Assembly: GCA_014529385.2 (NCBI GenBank)
Contig: CM043942.1
Location: forward strand, 34,616,469 to 34,680,468
Length of the DNA: 64,000 nt
Reading direction: 5' to 3'
Source: Adiantum capillus-veneris
Taxonomy: Eukaryota > Streptophyta > Polypodiopsida > Polypodiales > Pteridaceae
Under the pieces are notes generated by a model. It was not told the DNA's origin, did not search any database, and saw only the letters and a program-made list of their open reading frames with translations. Position numbers and translations under genes: made by a program. This document shows, piece after piece, positions 10,485-22,258 of this stretch. Each line of letters opens with the position of its first letter. Within the stretch, counting starts at the first letter, position 1.

Positions 10485-10802
10485 TTACTCTTGGGAAGCA
10501 TTGTAAGCATTGACAAGGTTTAGGTTATCCTTTAATTGTATGCCTTGCATCCATCTAGCATCTTCAAAAGGATAATTCTTAAACTTAATAAGATATCGTC
10601 GGATAGTCTTACCTCCTCTTAGTACCTTGTCTTCATGTCGGAGAATGGACTCAGGCTGCAGCACCTCCTCTTGGTCCTCGATCTCCGGTGGGTCTTCAAT
10701 AGTTGGTTCTTGAGGTGGCTCTCCTTTGTAAGGCTTTAATAGGCTCACATGGAAAGCATTGTGTATGAGCCAATGATTGGGCAACTTCAGTTGATAGGCC
10801 AT
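10485..10802 (-). pseudogene. Integrase C-terminus with chromodomain
   Basis: This 105-codon frame continues the integrase C-terminus after a frameshift near 10795. It starts in the typical GPF...NVFHVSLLKPY-type segment (here LPNHWLIHNAFHVSLLKPY). It ends in a chromodomain: ESILRHEDKVLRGGKTIRRY, then LIKFKNYPFEDARWM. Chromodomains of chromoviruses bind modified histone tails and guide integration into heterochromatin. The third aromatic position (W in DARWM) is present, and FKNYP replaces the usual WKGYP. From the stop to the polypurine tract (10154-10484) I see no gene. Confidence 0.85.
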
Positions 10803-11674
10803 CTCATGATTGGCCTAAGAATTTGAAAGGGACCATAGTACCTTTTTGCTAGTTTAGCACAGTACTTTTGGTGGCCTGTAGGATTCTTGCCCGTCGTGTG
10901 CCTCAATCGAGCCTTGGGAAACTTTAACAAGACCCAATCGTTTTCTTTAAAGGCTTGAGCTCTTCTGTGCTTGTCAGCAGCAGCCTTTTGCCTTTGCTGT
11001 GAGATAGAGATAGCATCCTTAATCTTTTGAAAATATTCTTGTAGGTCTCGGCTATACTCATCTGCAACGAAGATCTTCCCATGTACCTTAAGTAGCAAGG
11101 GACTTTTTGATCTTTCCTCAATTACCTTGAAAGGTGCTTTTTGCGTGGAAGTATGTACAGTGTTATTGTAAGCATACTCCACTAAGGGTAGGTACTTCTC
11201 CCATTGGGATCTTTGATCTACTTCCATTACATAGGCTTTTAGTAGATCGAGAATGGTTAGGTTAGCTATTTCGCTTTGGCCATCAGTTTGTGGATGATAG
11301 GCCGAAGAGAAGTTTAGCCTTGTTCCTAAATTCTCAAAGAGACCCTTCCAGAAATTACTAGTCATTCTAGGATCTCTATCTGACACTATGGACATGGGCA
11401 AGTCATGGTACTTGAAAATTTGTGAAATAAAGAGGGTTGTCATTTGATGGGCTTTGATAGTCTTTTTGACAGGTATAAAATGAGCTTGTTTACTAAACCT
11501 GTCTACTATCGTCCATATTCCCGTATTCCCATGGATAAACTTAGGCAATCCAAAGATAAAATCCATGGATATGCTCTCCCATGGTGAATTAGGGATTGGC
11601 AAGGGTTGAAGCAATCCAAGTTGCTTCCCTCTATCAAATTTTGTCTTTTTGGCATACCACACATTTGGAAACAT
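10787..11674 (-). pseudogene. Integrase catalytic core and C-terminal part
   Basis: The DDE integrase core is recognisable: Asp in SMDFIFGLPK, Asp in IVSDRDPRMTS, and Glu in SAYHPQTDGQSEIAN. The C-terminal KRYYGPFQIL segment follows. The catalytic triad is complete. The frame overlaps the upstream pol frame by 41 bases and the downstream chromodomain frame by 16, so frameshifts at both ends separate it from the rest of the polyprotein. The family role is joining element DNA to the chromosome. Confidence 0.85.
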
Positions 11675-14450
11675 ACTCTTGTATGTTCACTTTCATGGTA
11701 GGCCAATAGAAATATGTTTCAATTCCCTTTAAGGTAGACTGAATCCCTCTATGCCCTGCATAAGGTGGAGCATGAGATAAATACATTACTTTCTCACGTA
11801 GTGAGTTAGTAATGCATAGTCTATTGCCATAGAGAAGATAACCATCTTGTAAAGTAAATGGTTCTTCTTTCTTCCCTAATGCAAGGGCTGAAATCACATC
11901 TCTAAAATCGGGATCAATAGCATACTCATCTATCATTGAAGATAGATCATTGTGAGTTGCTATGGAAACAGCATTCACTCTCGTCCGTCTTGACAGTGCA
12001 TCAGCTACTTGATTATGCTTGCCAGCAATGTGAGCAATATGAAAATGAAATTGCGAAAGGAAATTTTCCCACCTCATTTGTTTGTCCGAGAGCTTGGTCT
12101 GCGTCATGAAGTACTTCAGACTTTGGTGATCCATTCGCAGAATGAAAGGAGTCCCCAATAAATAGTGCTTCCATGAGTCTAAGGCATGTAGAAGTGCAAG
12201 GAGTTCCTTTTCGTATATGCCTAGAGCTTGCTCAACAGGGTCGAGCCTTCGACTCTCATAGCCTATGGCGTGCCCTTCTTGGAGCAAAACAGCTCCAAGG
12301 CAATCACCACAAGCATCACATTGGACCTCAAATGGTTTTGAGAGATCCGGTAGTGTAAGCACAGGTTGAGAGATAAGCTTTTCAAAAGCATTGTTCTCCT
12401 TAGCAGACCATGTATACCTAACACTTTTCTTTGTTAGGTCATGTAATGGTCCCGAAATTTGTGAGAAATTTTCTATGAAGCGTCTATAGTATGCACACAT
12501 ACCTATAAAGCTTCTTAGTTCATGAAGATTCCTTGGTTTAGGCCATCCTTTTATTACCTCCAACTTGGATGGATCCATTTGGATGCCATCTTGAGAGATA
12601 ATGTGACCTAAATACTGAATCTCTTGCAAGAAAAATTCACTTTTCTTTCGATTAAAATAAAGTTTATTCTCTCTTAAAACTTGAAATATTACCTGGAGGT
12701 GTTGCTTGTGTTCCTCCAATGAATTAATGTAGATGATAATATCATCAAAGAACACTCCAGTGAAGGTTCGATGAGGCCTGAACAGCTTCTCCATCAAGCG
12801 GTTGAATGTGGCGCGTGCATTGGTCAAGCCAAAAGGCATGACAATGTATTCGTAAAGACCAAATGTAGTACGAAATGCGGTCTTTACAATGTCTTGATCA
12901 ACTATCCTTATTTGATGATAGCCACTTTTTAGGTCAATCCTACTGAAGTAGGTCGATCCTTGTAGCTTATCAAATAGTTCTTCTACCCGTGGAACAGGAA
13001 ACCTCTTCTTGATAGTGATCCTATTTAGCGCTCTATAGTCGACACACATACGATATGTGCCGTCTTTCTTTTGCACTAATAGCACAGGTGAGCAAAATGG
13101 AGATGAGCTTGGCCTAGCCATACCCTTCTCAACTAACTCATGCACTTGCCGCATAATCTCCTCTTGTTGAGCTTGAGAAACTCTATAAGGAGGATTATTA
13201 GGCGGTGAACTTCCTGGAAGAAGTTCAATTGCATGGTCATCATTACCTCGTTTAGGAGGTAGCTCACAAGGGATGTCGTCAATAAAAACATCTTGAAACC
13301 CCTTGAGAAAATTGGATAACTCTAATTCCTTTTGGTTGCTTTTATTTTCTTTTGTTAAAGCATTAGGTTCATTTTGAGAATCTTTAACAAAAATCATGTA
13401 CACGGAAATAGAGCTCTTTATTGACTTGTTGAAAGCTGGTGTATGTGCAATGGGGATGGTGTTACCCATTTCCTTAGCGTTTATATACATGTCTTTTTCC
13501 CTGAACTTAAAGGAGATTCTCCTTTCAGGAAATTTAACATCGGCAGCCAGGCGGTCAAACCATGGTGCCCCTAGGATTACATCCTCATGCTTGAGAGGAG
13601 AGATAAAGAAGTCCTCTTTGTTCACATAGCCTTGGACATGAAGCCTCAATTTCCCGATTAAGGGAGTGACTAAAGCTTCTTGCCCTTTGAAGGCACTGTC
13701 TGCGGGTAGGACATCTCCCATCTCGTAGGATTGTATGCCTAGCTTGGTGGCTAACTCCATAGATATAAAATTGTGAGTAGAACCAGGGTCAAAGAGAATA
13801 AAAGCATCATGTTCTCTTACCTTTCCCCAAGCATGGCATAGAGGAGATCCTTTGTGATGAGTTTGGTGAATTTCCTCCTCTTGGATTTCAACCAAGGAAG
13901 CTCTAGGAGGATCTTGGCGGTTGTTCTTTTGGGGACAAGCGTGGTACGCATGCCTTTGTTCGCCGCACTTGAAACATCGGTTATCCTTACGGTAATGCTC
14001 AAGCTCTTCAGGAGAGAGTTTATTCTTACCTTTGTAAACTCCCTTCTCTTTAGCTTTGTTGGAGTTTCCCTTAGGAGACTTTTGGACATTGTCCTTCCCC
14101 TTAGGATCATTGGAACCCTTGTTTTCCGGGGGCTTATTATTTCTTTTTGCCCCCGTTTGGAAATTGATTCGAGAGGCCACCATAGTGTGGTGTATTACCG
14201 CCGATATGGTACGTGGTCTTTGGGAGTTGACATACTCCGCCATTTCTTCGGTTAAGCCCGCACAAAATTGTTGCTTTTGCTCTCCAAAATCCAACTTTTT
14301 GAAGACAGTGGCTTTGAGTTGTAGGTCCCAAAACTTTTTTACATATTTGTGGATGGATTCATTGGGAGAGAGCTTTAAGCTTCGCCATTCGGTGAGTACT
14401 TTGTCTTTGGCATCGGTGGCCACATAATGGAAGCTCTTAAAGCTTTCCAT
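11634..14450 (-). pseudogene. Gag C-terminus, protease, reverse transcriptase, RNase H
   Basis: This open frame of 938 codons begins inside Gag. It holds a CCHC zinc knuckle (CFKCGEQRHAYHAC) near residue 160 and a protease with Asp-Pro-Gly in ILFDPGSTHNFIS, where DSG/DTG is normal. RT follows, with RMCVDYRALNRITIKKRFPV, FSRIDLKSGYHQI and the box FFDD. RNase H begins FEVQCDACGDCLGAVLL and ends VADALSRR. The integrase HHCC zinc segment (H...CVVCQKD) comes last, before a frameshift near 11650. The Met at 14450 is not the true start, since the Gag frame continues upstream after a frameshift. The protease substitution may be inactivating. Confidence 0.9.
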
Positions 14451-15411
14451 GTTCGTGGAGCTTCACCATTGGCTCGTAGGCTAGACCACCATTGTCTGGC
14501 GGACTTTTGAAAGTGCATAGCTACATGGCGTAGCTTAGAGGATTTCGTGAAGCCCTCATCTCCAAACGCCGCATCGAATTGCTGGATAAAGGCAAAGACT
14601 TTGTCCGTGGCACCAAAGGTACCATCATAGGTAAGGAAAGAGATGCTCTTCCCTCCCTCTTTGAATTTCTTCAGCTTGGACGACCTCTTCCATGCGGCAT
14701 AGGATTTCCTATGGCCTCTTCTTTTTGATGGTTCAAAAGTTTCACCATCACTTTCTTCAGAAGGTGAAGAATTTGAAGAAGGTGGAGAAGAGGGTACCTG
14801 TTTCTCGCCTTTTTCTTGTCCTGATCTTTGTCGTCTTCACCATAGCTTTCATAAGAGGAAGAGGATGAAGAAGATGGAGAAGAGGGTGTCCTCTTTCTCG
14901 CCTTTTTCTTCTCTTGCTTTTTATAATCCCTCTTCGAATTGTGGTGTGGAGAAGAATACGATGGTCTTCTCCGCTTTGGTGGTGATGGAGAGCGTTTAGC
15001 CCGCCGTCTTCGTGGGGCCATCTCCGCCGAGGTGGCGGGAGACTCGTTTCTTTCTCGTTCCTTCGATGGAGGCTCTTGAGTTCTCCTTTGGGAAGGAGAT
15101 GCAACATCAAGAAGTAAATTCTTGAGCCCTTCATATGGATTCTCTTCTTCTTCCCGAATTGGAGAGAGACCTATTTTGGGAGTCTCACAAGGAGGCTTCC
15201 TAGGTGTTCTCTCATCATGGTGATGAGCTTGGAGAATCCCGTGAGCACGAAGCTTCCGTTGCACTTCACTTTGGAAAGATGGATTGCCCATGGCTTGTTG
15301 AAGCCTAGTAACAAGATAGTTAACAAGCATTGAAGCATCATTAGTAGCTTGCTCATGAGCAAAATCAAAGTTATCAACATTAATTTCACTCTCTTTACTA
15401 TTGTCTGCCAT
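14440..15411 (-). pseudogene. Gag N-terminal region, frameshifted
   Basis: The Gag frame starts at ATG 15411 (MADNSKESEINVDNF...). It has a basic, serine-rich SR-like domain (about residues 115-190). A frameshift near 14800 leads to the retrotransposon gag domain in another frame (FAFIQQFDAAFGDEGFTKSS, ARQWWSSLRANGE). A second frameshift near 14440 joins the pol frame. The W-W-x-x-L core of plant Ty3 Gag is visible. The leader from the primer-binding site to the start is ~400 bases without another gene. Gag forms the virus-like particle in intact relatives. Confidence 0.8.
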
Positions 15412-15815
15412 TCTAATAACTTTTATGTGTAAACTTTTTAGGTGTACTTTGGCACTTCAAGCCCTAGTTGCTACTCCTCTTTACCCCTTTAGAAAAAGCA
15501 CTCAAGCTACTGTACCCGCGGCTAGAATACCATTAATTGCAAGGAATAGAAGAGAGGGTCTTTCGACACCAAAACAGCACCGGCTCCTTTCAAGCTTCTA
15601 ATAGCTCAATAGTGGTTAAGCCGTAGGCAAGCCCCGTAGGACTCCACTATTAAGACCATAGCTCTCGACGGTGATGCCCTGTTAATTGCACAAAGGCAGG
15701 CGCACTGCAAGGCTGAAAAATCCCTATTCTACTTACTCACAGGCAATTAATAATACCAACCATTTGTAGCTAGCTTGAGGACCTCCCTTCTTGAGCAAGA
15801 AAAGAGAAACCTTGA

Positions 15816-15828
15816 GCTCTGATACCAA
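15816..15828 (-). other. Primer-binding site, initiator tRNA-Met
   Basis: The minus strand reads TTGGTATCAGAGC immediately after the LTR, complementary to the 3' end of plant initiator tRNA-Met. It fixes the element's orientation. Confidence 0.9.
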
Positions 15829-17416
15829 TGTAACATTTAATGGCCTAATAACTTATGTGTAGCGGAAATTAGCATGAACATAGTGGGCATTTCATTAGAA
15901 TAGATTCCTAATGAGAATTACAAGAGTGCTTGGGTGGAGAGAGCAACAAAAAGCATAACACCTAGTTAGATAGCATCGACAATACTTTCAAAAGAGAGAG
16001 AAATTAAGCTATTGACAAGAGTTAAGGACCGGATTTGCATGGAGCCGGTCCCCCCTCCAAAAGGCTTTGTATTATGGTTTCTCCCATCAAGAGAGACATT
16101 GTACAATACAATTCTTTGTGTTCCTCCAAGACTAGCTAGTGCAATGAAGATGGAAACTTCATGCACTAAGCAAAACACTAAACGAACACAACTTGAATTA
16201 TCCCCCTTCTCAGACCCAAGACCTCACACACCTTCGAAGATGGTGAGAGCTAGCAGGGTATGAGAGTAGATTGAGAGGAATAAGGAGTATCTTACGAGAA
16301 CGATGTACATCTCCTCACATAATCACTCATATGTAGCATAGCTTAGCTTGGTAACTAGCTTGGTCGAGGAGATGAGCATGCATTGAAGCTTGGCTCTTGG
16401 TTGGATTTGCATCCACATGCCAAGAGAGTGTTGATGTAGGCTTCTATCTCACAAGCTTGGAGTAGGTGATGAGTTCTCCATTAAAGCTTGGGAAGAGATA
16501 GTCTTCTCTTTCTTCACACATGAGCTTGTGTGAGTGTGTGTGTGTTAATGCCTTGCAAAAATCAGCCGCCTCTCTCTCTTGGGTGAGCCCTCTTGCTAAT
16601 TGCTCTTATTGAAGCCTCATTGGCCCTCCCCAAGTCAAGCCAATTACAATTAAGCAGCATAAGTGATAGCCTTCTGACATGTGTCCCCCTTTCCCCTTTT
16701 GTGAGAGCTTTAGGTAATGAAATAATTAAACTAAACTCTCATTGGACCCCTTTGCCTCCTGGCCAATAGGAATCAGGCAAGCCATGGGGCTCCTGAATGC
16801 TCATTGGTCCCCTTGGGAGACTGCCCAATAGTCTTCTAGGAGACTTAATTCTCATTGGTTTCTTTTATTAAATGTTTTTAAATTAATTAAACTAGATTTA
16901 CTCTAGCTTAATTCTCATTGGTCCACTTCAAGGGTCATCCAATAGAAATTGGGCACACCTTGTGGGCATCTGGCCTAGGGAGCTGACATGTGTCCCTCAT
17001 TCCCTTTGTGTAAAGGGAGCCTGTGTGTGTGTGTGTGGCTTTCTCTCTCATCCCCTACCTTTAGGGCTCGCCCCCTTCCATGTAGGGATGTGCAAAGACT
17101 TTTAGGGCACACACAAAGCATCCAATTTTCCCTAGGGTTGACCTTTGGACACAACCTTTGAATTTTGGAACCTTAGCATTTTGGAAGTCTTAATGGGCTG
17201 AACCTTAGGGTCTTTTTAGCCCATTGTTGCACATGGCTCTTTTGCAGATGGCCTCCCCTTTGGATCCCTATTTTCCCTCCTTTGGATCCCTACGGTGGCC
17301 GGTCTACTAGCTTAACCAATATTCTAGCTTTTTCTCCCCTGGCACTTCCCCACATTAAATGATCAGTTTAATATGTGAAAATCATTTAGGAGAATTAGAT
17401 ATTGATTATTATGACA
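15829..17416 (-). repeat. 5' LTR of the chromovirus
   Basis: Partner of 8547-10138. It differs mainly by single substitutions and by the length of a GT run (near 17023). It should contain the promoter and polyadenylation signals of the element on the minus strand. I did not identify a clear TATA box. Confidence 0.95.
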
Positions 17417-17452
17417 CTCACCCCCACTGTGTCACAAACTTCTTGCATTTGA
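17417..17452 (-). pseudogene. Gene D sliver between two retrotransposons
   Basis: Thirty-six bases separate the chromovirus from the copia element. On the minus strand they contain the chromovirus target site and read QEVCDTVGV, then continue as SRRGYRA beyond the chromovirus. This shows that the chromovirus and the copia element sit in the same gene, 31 bases apart after allowing for the duplication. Confidence 0.6.
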
Positions 17453-17679
17453 TGTTACCATACACATGTGGTAGTGATGTGTGTGAACACACTAGGACCG
17501 TTGGGGCATTTTTTCCCTCTTTAGGAGGTTTTTTCCCTCGTGCATTGTATATACGCCCATCACTCTAGGGCTATCTATCTTTCCATTGCACACTTAGTAA
17601 TACACTCTCTATTGTGTGCCTTGAGCTTCCTTCGTCTTCTCCAAGTTGTGTGTGTTTCTCTACAACCCTAATTCCAACA
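17453..17679 (+). repeat. 5' LTR of copia element 1
   Basis: It starts TGTTACCATACACATG and ends CCCTAATTCCAACA. It matches 21998-22225 and also 26521-26748. A TATA-like GCATTGTATATACGCC lies at about 17543, a plausible promoter for the element transcript. Confidence 0.9.
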
Positions 17680-17680
17680 A

Positions 17681-17693
17681 TTGGTATCAGAGC
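17681..17693 (+). other. Primer-binding site, initiator tRNA-Met
   Basis: TTGGTATCAGAGC lies one base after the LTR and is complementary to the 3' end of initiator tRNA-Met. The same primer is used by the chromovirus and by the copia remnant near 58.8 kb. Confidence 0.9.
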
Positions 17694-18040
17694 AGGTCAC
17701 GTCCTCCCGGGCTTAGTCGCCACCTGCTCCAGCACACGCCTGCTCACTTTCTCCAATTTCAGTGAGCTTTGGCAAGCGTTCGCAGGTCGACAAAAGTTTG
17801 GGAGAGCTCAAAGAGCTAGGTCTTCTCAGAATTTTGATTTGGGCTCATTTCGGCCTCCGTTTCCACTACAGACAGTACTGCACAGGCTATTTCGTCATTT
17901 TGTACAGAATTTCTGTTAGTGCCGTTTTTTGCATAACAGGTTCCTTATAGTCTTGTACGGTTTGTGCTATATAGCACAGGTTTTTCCCGCTCCGTTTCTC
18001 CTATTTTCAGGCAGTTTTCACATCAGGTGCAGAATTTACC

Positions 18041-19300
18041 ATGGCTGACAACAACAATACAGATGTGTTCAAGATGTTTGTTGCTGAGGACAGGTAGGAT
18101 GGGGACAACTACCCTATGTGGGCTTATATGATGCAACATGTTCTTGTGTCAAAAGGTGTCTGAAACATTGTGCAGGGCATTGATGTACGTCCTAGTTCTG
18201 AGGATGTAGGCGATGTTGAGGATGTTGCAGGTCTTGCTGCAAGGATTGCAGCTATTAGAGTTGTTTTGCCTACGGCAGAACAAGCTCATTGGGATGTTAA
18301 GGATGCGCAGGCTCATGCATTGATTGTGTTGTCTGTGAAGCGCACCATTGTTCTTCACATCCGTTCAACAAAATCTGCAAAATAGGCTTGGGATATTTAG
18401 TAGGTCTTTATGCAAGCCGCAATGAGGCTAAAATTGCTTTACTGCGTAAAGAGCTGGAGTCGAAGATTATGCATGAGAAAGATGATATGGACACTTTCCT
18501 TGCTAGTGTCAAGGATATCGATGAGCAGCTTATTTTTGCAAGTGAAGTCATTTCAGACAGTTTCCTTGTGCAGACTGTTCTTGATGCCTTACCAGATTCC
18601 TACCAGCCTTTTGCTAGTACTTGGAAACTGATGACCCAAGGAAATCCTGAAGTTGTCAAGTTTGATGCATTATGCACATTGTTGTTGCAAGAGTCACTTT
18701 CTAGAAAAAACAGGACTAGGCAGCGTGCAGTTGAACAGGCTTTATTGCTTCTCAAAGAAACGGTGGTAACAGTAATGCAGCCACTTCTTATGGTTCTGCT
18801 ACGAGTGGAAAAAATTCTATTCCTAATGCTTCTGCTGGCAGTACTTCGTATGGCAATTCTGGTGATAAGGGCAAAAAGAATATGCGTTGCCATTATTGTA
18901 AAGCCAATGATCACTTGATCAAGTCGTGTCCTAAGTTGAAGGCCAAAGAGGCTAAGAAGAAAGAGGGTGGTTTCACTGCAAATGCTGGTTCCACTACAAA
19001 TGCAGCCATTGTTGAGTCTTCTGTGAAAGGAGACTGTGTTGCTGATGTCGATGCAGAATGGGCTTTCAGCGCAGAGTGCACTTACAATCCTGCTTTCCAT
19101 GATGCATGCTTGTCAGTTGCTGCAGATTCACATGTGTGGTATTTCGATAGTGGTGCTACAAAGCACATTACCTCACATCGTGAATTGTTTACCTCTCTTG
19201 AGTCTGTCCCTCATGGGAATTCACTCACTTGTGCCAACAACGCCTCTTATCCAGTTCAGGGAGATGGAAAGATTGTGCTCACGCTGCTAATGGCAGTTTC
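18041..19300 (+). pseudogene. Copia Gag, zinc knuckle and protease
   Basis: Gag starts at ATG 18041 (MADNNNTDVFKMFVAEDR) and at once meets a TAG, then a TGA where a Trp codon is expected (GV-stop-NIVQGID). A frameshift follows near 18385. The Gag core (DTFLASVKDIDEQLIFA, VLDALPDSYQPF) reads well from 18388. Another shift near 18880 leads to the CCHC knuckle CHYCKANDHLIKSC and the protease DSGATKHIT, which keeps its DSG triad. Near 19275 a further frameshift ends this part. Confidence 0.85.
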
Positions 19301-20459
19301 TTCACACTTGTTGATGCACTTTATGTACCTGGGATCAAGAAGAATCTCTTGTCTGTATCCGCACTTGCTAGACTTGGAGTTGTAGTCAAATTTGTGGATG
19401 ACAGATGTACAGTTCATGATCTCAGTTTTGGTGATGAAATTGTTGCATCTGGCCTTTTGTGCCGTGGGCTGTATAAGCTCACTTTGTATGACAAGTGTGG
19501 ACAAAATTTTGCAAATGCTGTTGTAGATTCAAGGGCTACTTCAGATGCAAAACTTTGGCATGCACGTTTTGGTCATCTGAATTTTGCCAGTTTGCTGCGT
19601 TTGCAGAAATCTGATATGGTTGCTTCTTTACCACCTCTTGAAGCACCTGTCAAACATGTTTGTGAAGGCTGTATTTTTGGTAAGATGCAGCGTTCTAAGT
19701 TTCCAAAGGATGGTTCAGTTCAGGCCACATGCAGGTTGCAGCTTGTGCATAGTGATGTTTGTGGGCCCATGCAAACTCCGTCCTTGGGCAATTACCTGTA
19801 CTTCGTGACTTTCATTGATGATTACTCCAGGCATGCATGGGTATTTCCGCTTAAAACGAAGTCCAAAGTTTTTATGTGCTTTAAACAATTTTTGGCTATG
19901 GCTGAAAATCTCTCGAAATGTACTATGGGCACCCTCCGTTCCGATCGAGGGGGGGAGTATATGTCTCATGATTTTAATGCATTTCTGGCTAGGCGTGGGA
20001 TAAAACACCAATGTACAGTGCCTTATACACCTCAACAAAATGGTGTTGCTGAGAGAAAAAACAGGTCACTGACGGAAATGGCACGATGTATGGTCAAAAG
20101 TCAAGCTTTGCCGCATTCTTTTTGGCTTGAGGCCATTATGTGTGCCACTTATGTACTTAACAGGTGTCCTACGAAAGTTTTGTAGTCTATTACTCCATAT
20201 GAAGCATGGCATGATAGAAAACCTTCTATTGAGCACATGCGTGTTTTTTGGCTGTTTGGCATATGCTTTGGTGCCACAAGTGCAGCGTAGAAAATTGGAT
20301 GATAAGGCTATCAAATGTATTTTTGTTGGTTATAGTGCTGAAAGAAAAGGTTACAGATTGTATCATCCGCAAACAAAACGTATTCTGGTTTCTCGGGATG
20401 TAGTGTTTGTGGAAAATCTGTTCAGCCCTTGCTGTCATGTACTAGAGACAGTAATGTAA
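19280..20459 (+). pseudogene. Copia GAG-pre-integrase and integrase
   Basis: The LWHARFGHLNFASLLRLQ segment with H...H and CEGCIFGK forms the zinc-binding pre-integrase domain. The catalytic core has Asp in LVHSDVCGPM, Asp in TLRSDRGGEYMS and Glu in PQQNGVAERKNRS, so the triad is complete. A TAG at 20183 and a frameshift follow. The last part (KCIFVGYSAERKGYRLYHPQ) is the usual copia integrase C-terminal motif. It ends at 20459. Confidence 0.85.
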
Positions 20460-20562
20460 GCTCACAGGACATTTATGACACTTTGTTGCCTCTTTTCACT
20501 GGTGGAAATACGAATGTAAGTTCCAATGAGGCAAATGTACAGCCTATGGGGGTTTCTGAAAA

Positions 20563-21922
20563 TCGCCATAAGTCTCGACTTGTTGCAAAGGGTTATGCAT
20601 AGCAAAAAGGCATAGATTATGAAGAGACTTTTGCTCCCACTTGTCGTATGACTACTGTGCGTTTTCTATGTGCATTGGCAGCTCATTTTGGTTGGGATGT
20701 ACACCAATCAGACATTGTTACTGCTTTCTTGAATGGTGACATATTTGAGGAAGTTTATGTAACGCAGCCTCGTCGTTTTGTCATAAAAGGACAAGAGGAC
20801 AAAGTGTGTAAATGTAACAAGGCTTTGTATGGGTTGAAGAAATCTCCTCGTGCTTGGTATGAGAAATCTGACACTCATTTGGTCAAACAAGGCTTTTGTA
20901 ACAGTCCAACAGAAAGCACATTGTATGTAAAGCGTGAGGGTGATGTACTTCTCATTGTGGTTCTTTATGTTGATGATTTGCTGATCACTAGACCAAATGA
21001 GAGACATATTGCTAAATTTAAGGCTGATTTGAATGCTACTTTCAAGATGAAAGATTTGGGTATTTTGCATCATTATTTGGGTATACAGTTTAAGCAGTGT
21101 GATGGTGGTATTGCCTTGTGTCAAAAAAGTTACATAGAGACATTGCTATATAAGTTTGGACTTGAGGATTGCAAACCTATTGCCACTCCCATGGAAATAG
21201 GTTTGAAGTTGAGTCTACATGATGCTGGTTATCCTGCTGATGTCACTCTTTACCAAACTGCTGTTGGCTGCCTCATTTATGTATGCAACACGAGGCCGGA
21301 TATTCAGTTTGCAGTCTCACAGGTCAGCAGATTTATGCATAGCCCAGGGTCTAAGCATTGGCACACTGTCAAGAGGATTTTCCGCTACCTTAGTGGCACT
21401 TTACATCTTGGCTTGTTTTATCCCAAGGGGGGATCATTGCCGCCAGACTTACATGCTTTTTCGGACTCAAATTGGGCTGGCTGTTTTGACACGCGAGTGT
21501 CCACAAGTGGTTTTTGTTTCATGCTTGGCAGTTCATGTATATCATGGTTGAGCAAGAAGCAACCTACTGTGGCCACTTCGAGTTGTGAGGCTGAGTATAG
21601 GGCAGTCTTCACAGCTACGGTTGAGTGTGTAAGGCTCAAACGCCTTATGGCTGATTTGGGTGTTGGACATGACACTTCCAACACTATCTACACTGACAGT
21701 CAGAGCGCATTGGCAGTTACGAGGAACCCAATTTTTCATGCTCGCACAAACCACATTGAGGTGCATTACCACTATGTCAGGGAGAGGCTCTCAGCAGGAG
21801 AGATCAGCTTGGCTTATGTGCCAACACAGGACAACCTTGCAGATCTTTTCACAAAGGCATTGTCTCGTGAGAAGCTTGAAGCTTTGCGCAAAGCTTTGGG
21901 CTTACTCTCCTTTGTGGACTGA
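20563..21922 (+). pseudogene. Copia reverse transcriptase and RNase H
   Basis: Just after the deletion junction the frame enters RT in the KSRLVAKGYA motif. One TAG (near 20600) precedes a 424-codon open stretch from 20648 with VTAFLNGDIFEEVYVTQP, ALYGLKKSPRAWY and the copia-type box YVDD in LYVDDLLI. RNase H follows with DSNWAGC, SSCEAEYRAV, TDSQSALAV and the terminal NLADLFTKAL. The RT N-terminus is lost with the deletion, so this copy cannot be functional alone. Confidence 0.85.
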
Positions 21923-21985
21923 TCCTGTCCTCATGGCATGGCACTTCCCTTTACTCATGTGCCAGCTCTCGTTCACCGCATCACT

Positions 21986-21997
21986 CCAGGGGGGATT
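21986..21997 (+). other. Polypurine tract of copia element 1
   Basis: CCAGGGGGGATT lies directly before the 3' LTR. The same tract is found at 26509-26520 in copia element 2. Confidence 0.8.
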
Positions 21998-22225
21998 TTT
22001 TACCATACACATGTGGTAGTGATGTGTGTCAACACACTAGGACCGCTGGGGCCTTTTTTCCCTCTTTAGGAGGTTTTTTTCCCCCGTGCATTGTATATAT
22101 GCCCATCACTCTAGGGCTATCTATCAATCCATTTCACACTAAGTAATACACTCTCTATTGTGTGCCTTGAGCTTCCTTCGTCTTCTCCAAGCTGTGTGTG
22201 TTTCTCTACAACCCTAATTCCAACA
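21998..22225 (+). repeat. 3' LTR of copia element 1
   Basis: Pairs with 17453-17679. Its first dinucleotide is TT in place of TG, a terminal mutation that would impair integrase recognition. It ends CTAATTCCAACA like the other two LTR copies. Confidence 0.9.
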
Positions 22226-22258
22226 ATTGAGAAGGTTGGACCAGTAAACCCATATCTT

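Larger units (their letters stand above)
8547..17416 (-). mobile_element. Complete chromovirus (Ty3/gypsy) insertion
   Basis: Two ~1.59-kb LTRs (8547-10138 and 15829-17416) both begin TGTAACATTT and end TTATGACA. They are flanked by a perfect 5-base target duplication, CTCAC (8542-8546 and 17417-17421). A tRNA-iMet primer-binding site abuts the right LTR and a purine tract abuts the left one, so the element reads on the minus strand. Order is Gag, zinc knuckle, protease, RT, RNase H, integrase, chromodomain, which defines a plant chromovirus. By eye the LTRs differ at about 40 positions (roughly 97% identity). At least four frameshifts break gag-pol. It inserted into gene D. Confidence 0.95.
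17453..22225 (+). mobile_element. Ty1/copia element with both LTRs, internally deleted
   Basis: LTRs of 227 and 228 bases (17453-17679, 21998-22225) enclose a primer-binding site, Gag, protease, integrase, RT, RNase H and a polypurine tract in copia order. The flanking 5-mers are TTTGA and ATTGA, so the target duplication matches at 4 of 5 bases. The right LTR begins TTTT where the left has TGTT. Compared with the related copy at 23.3-26.7 kb, about 410 bases between integrase and RT are missing near 20563. Several stops and frameshifts make it non-autonomous. It interrupts gene D. Confidence 0.9.
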
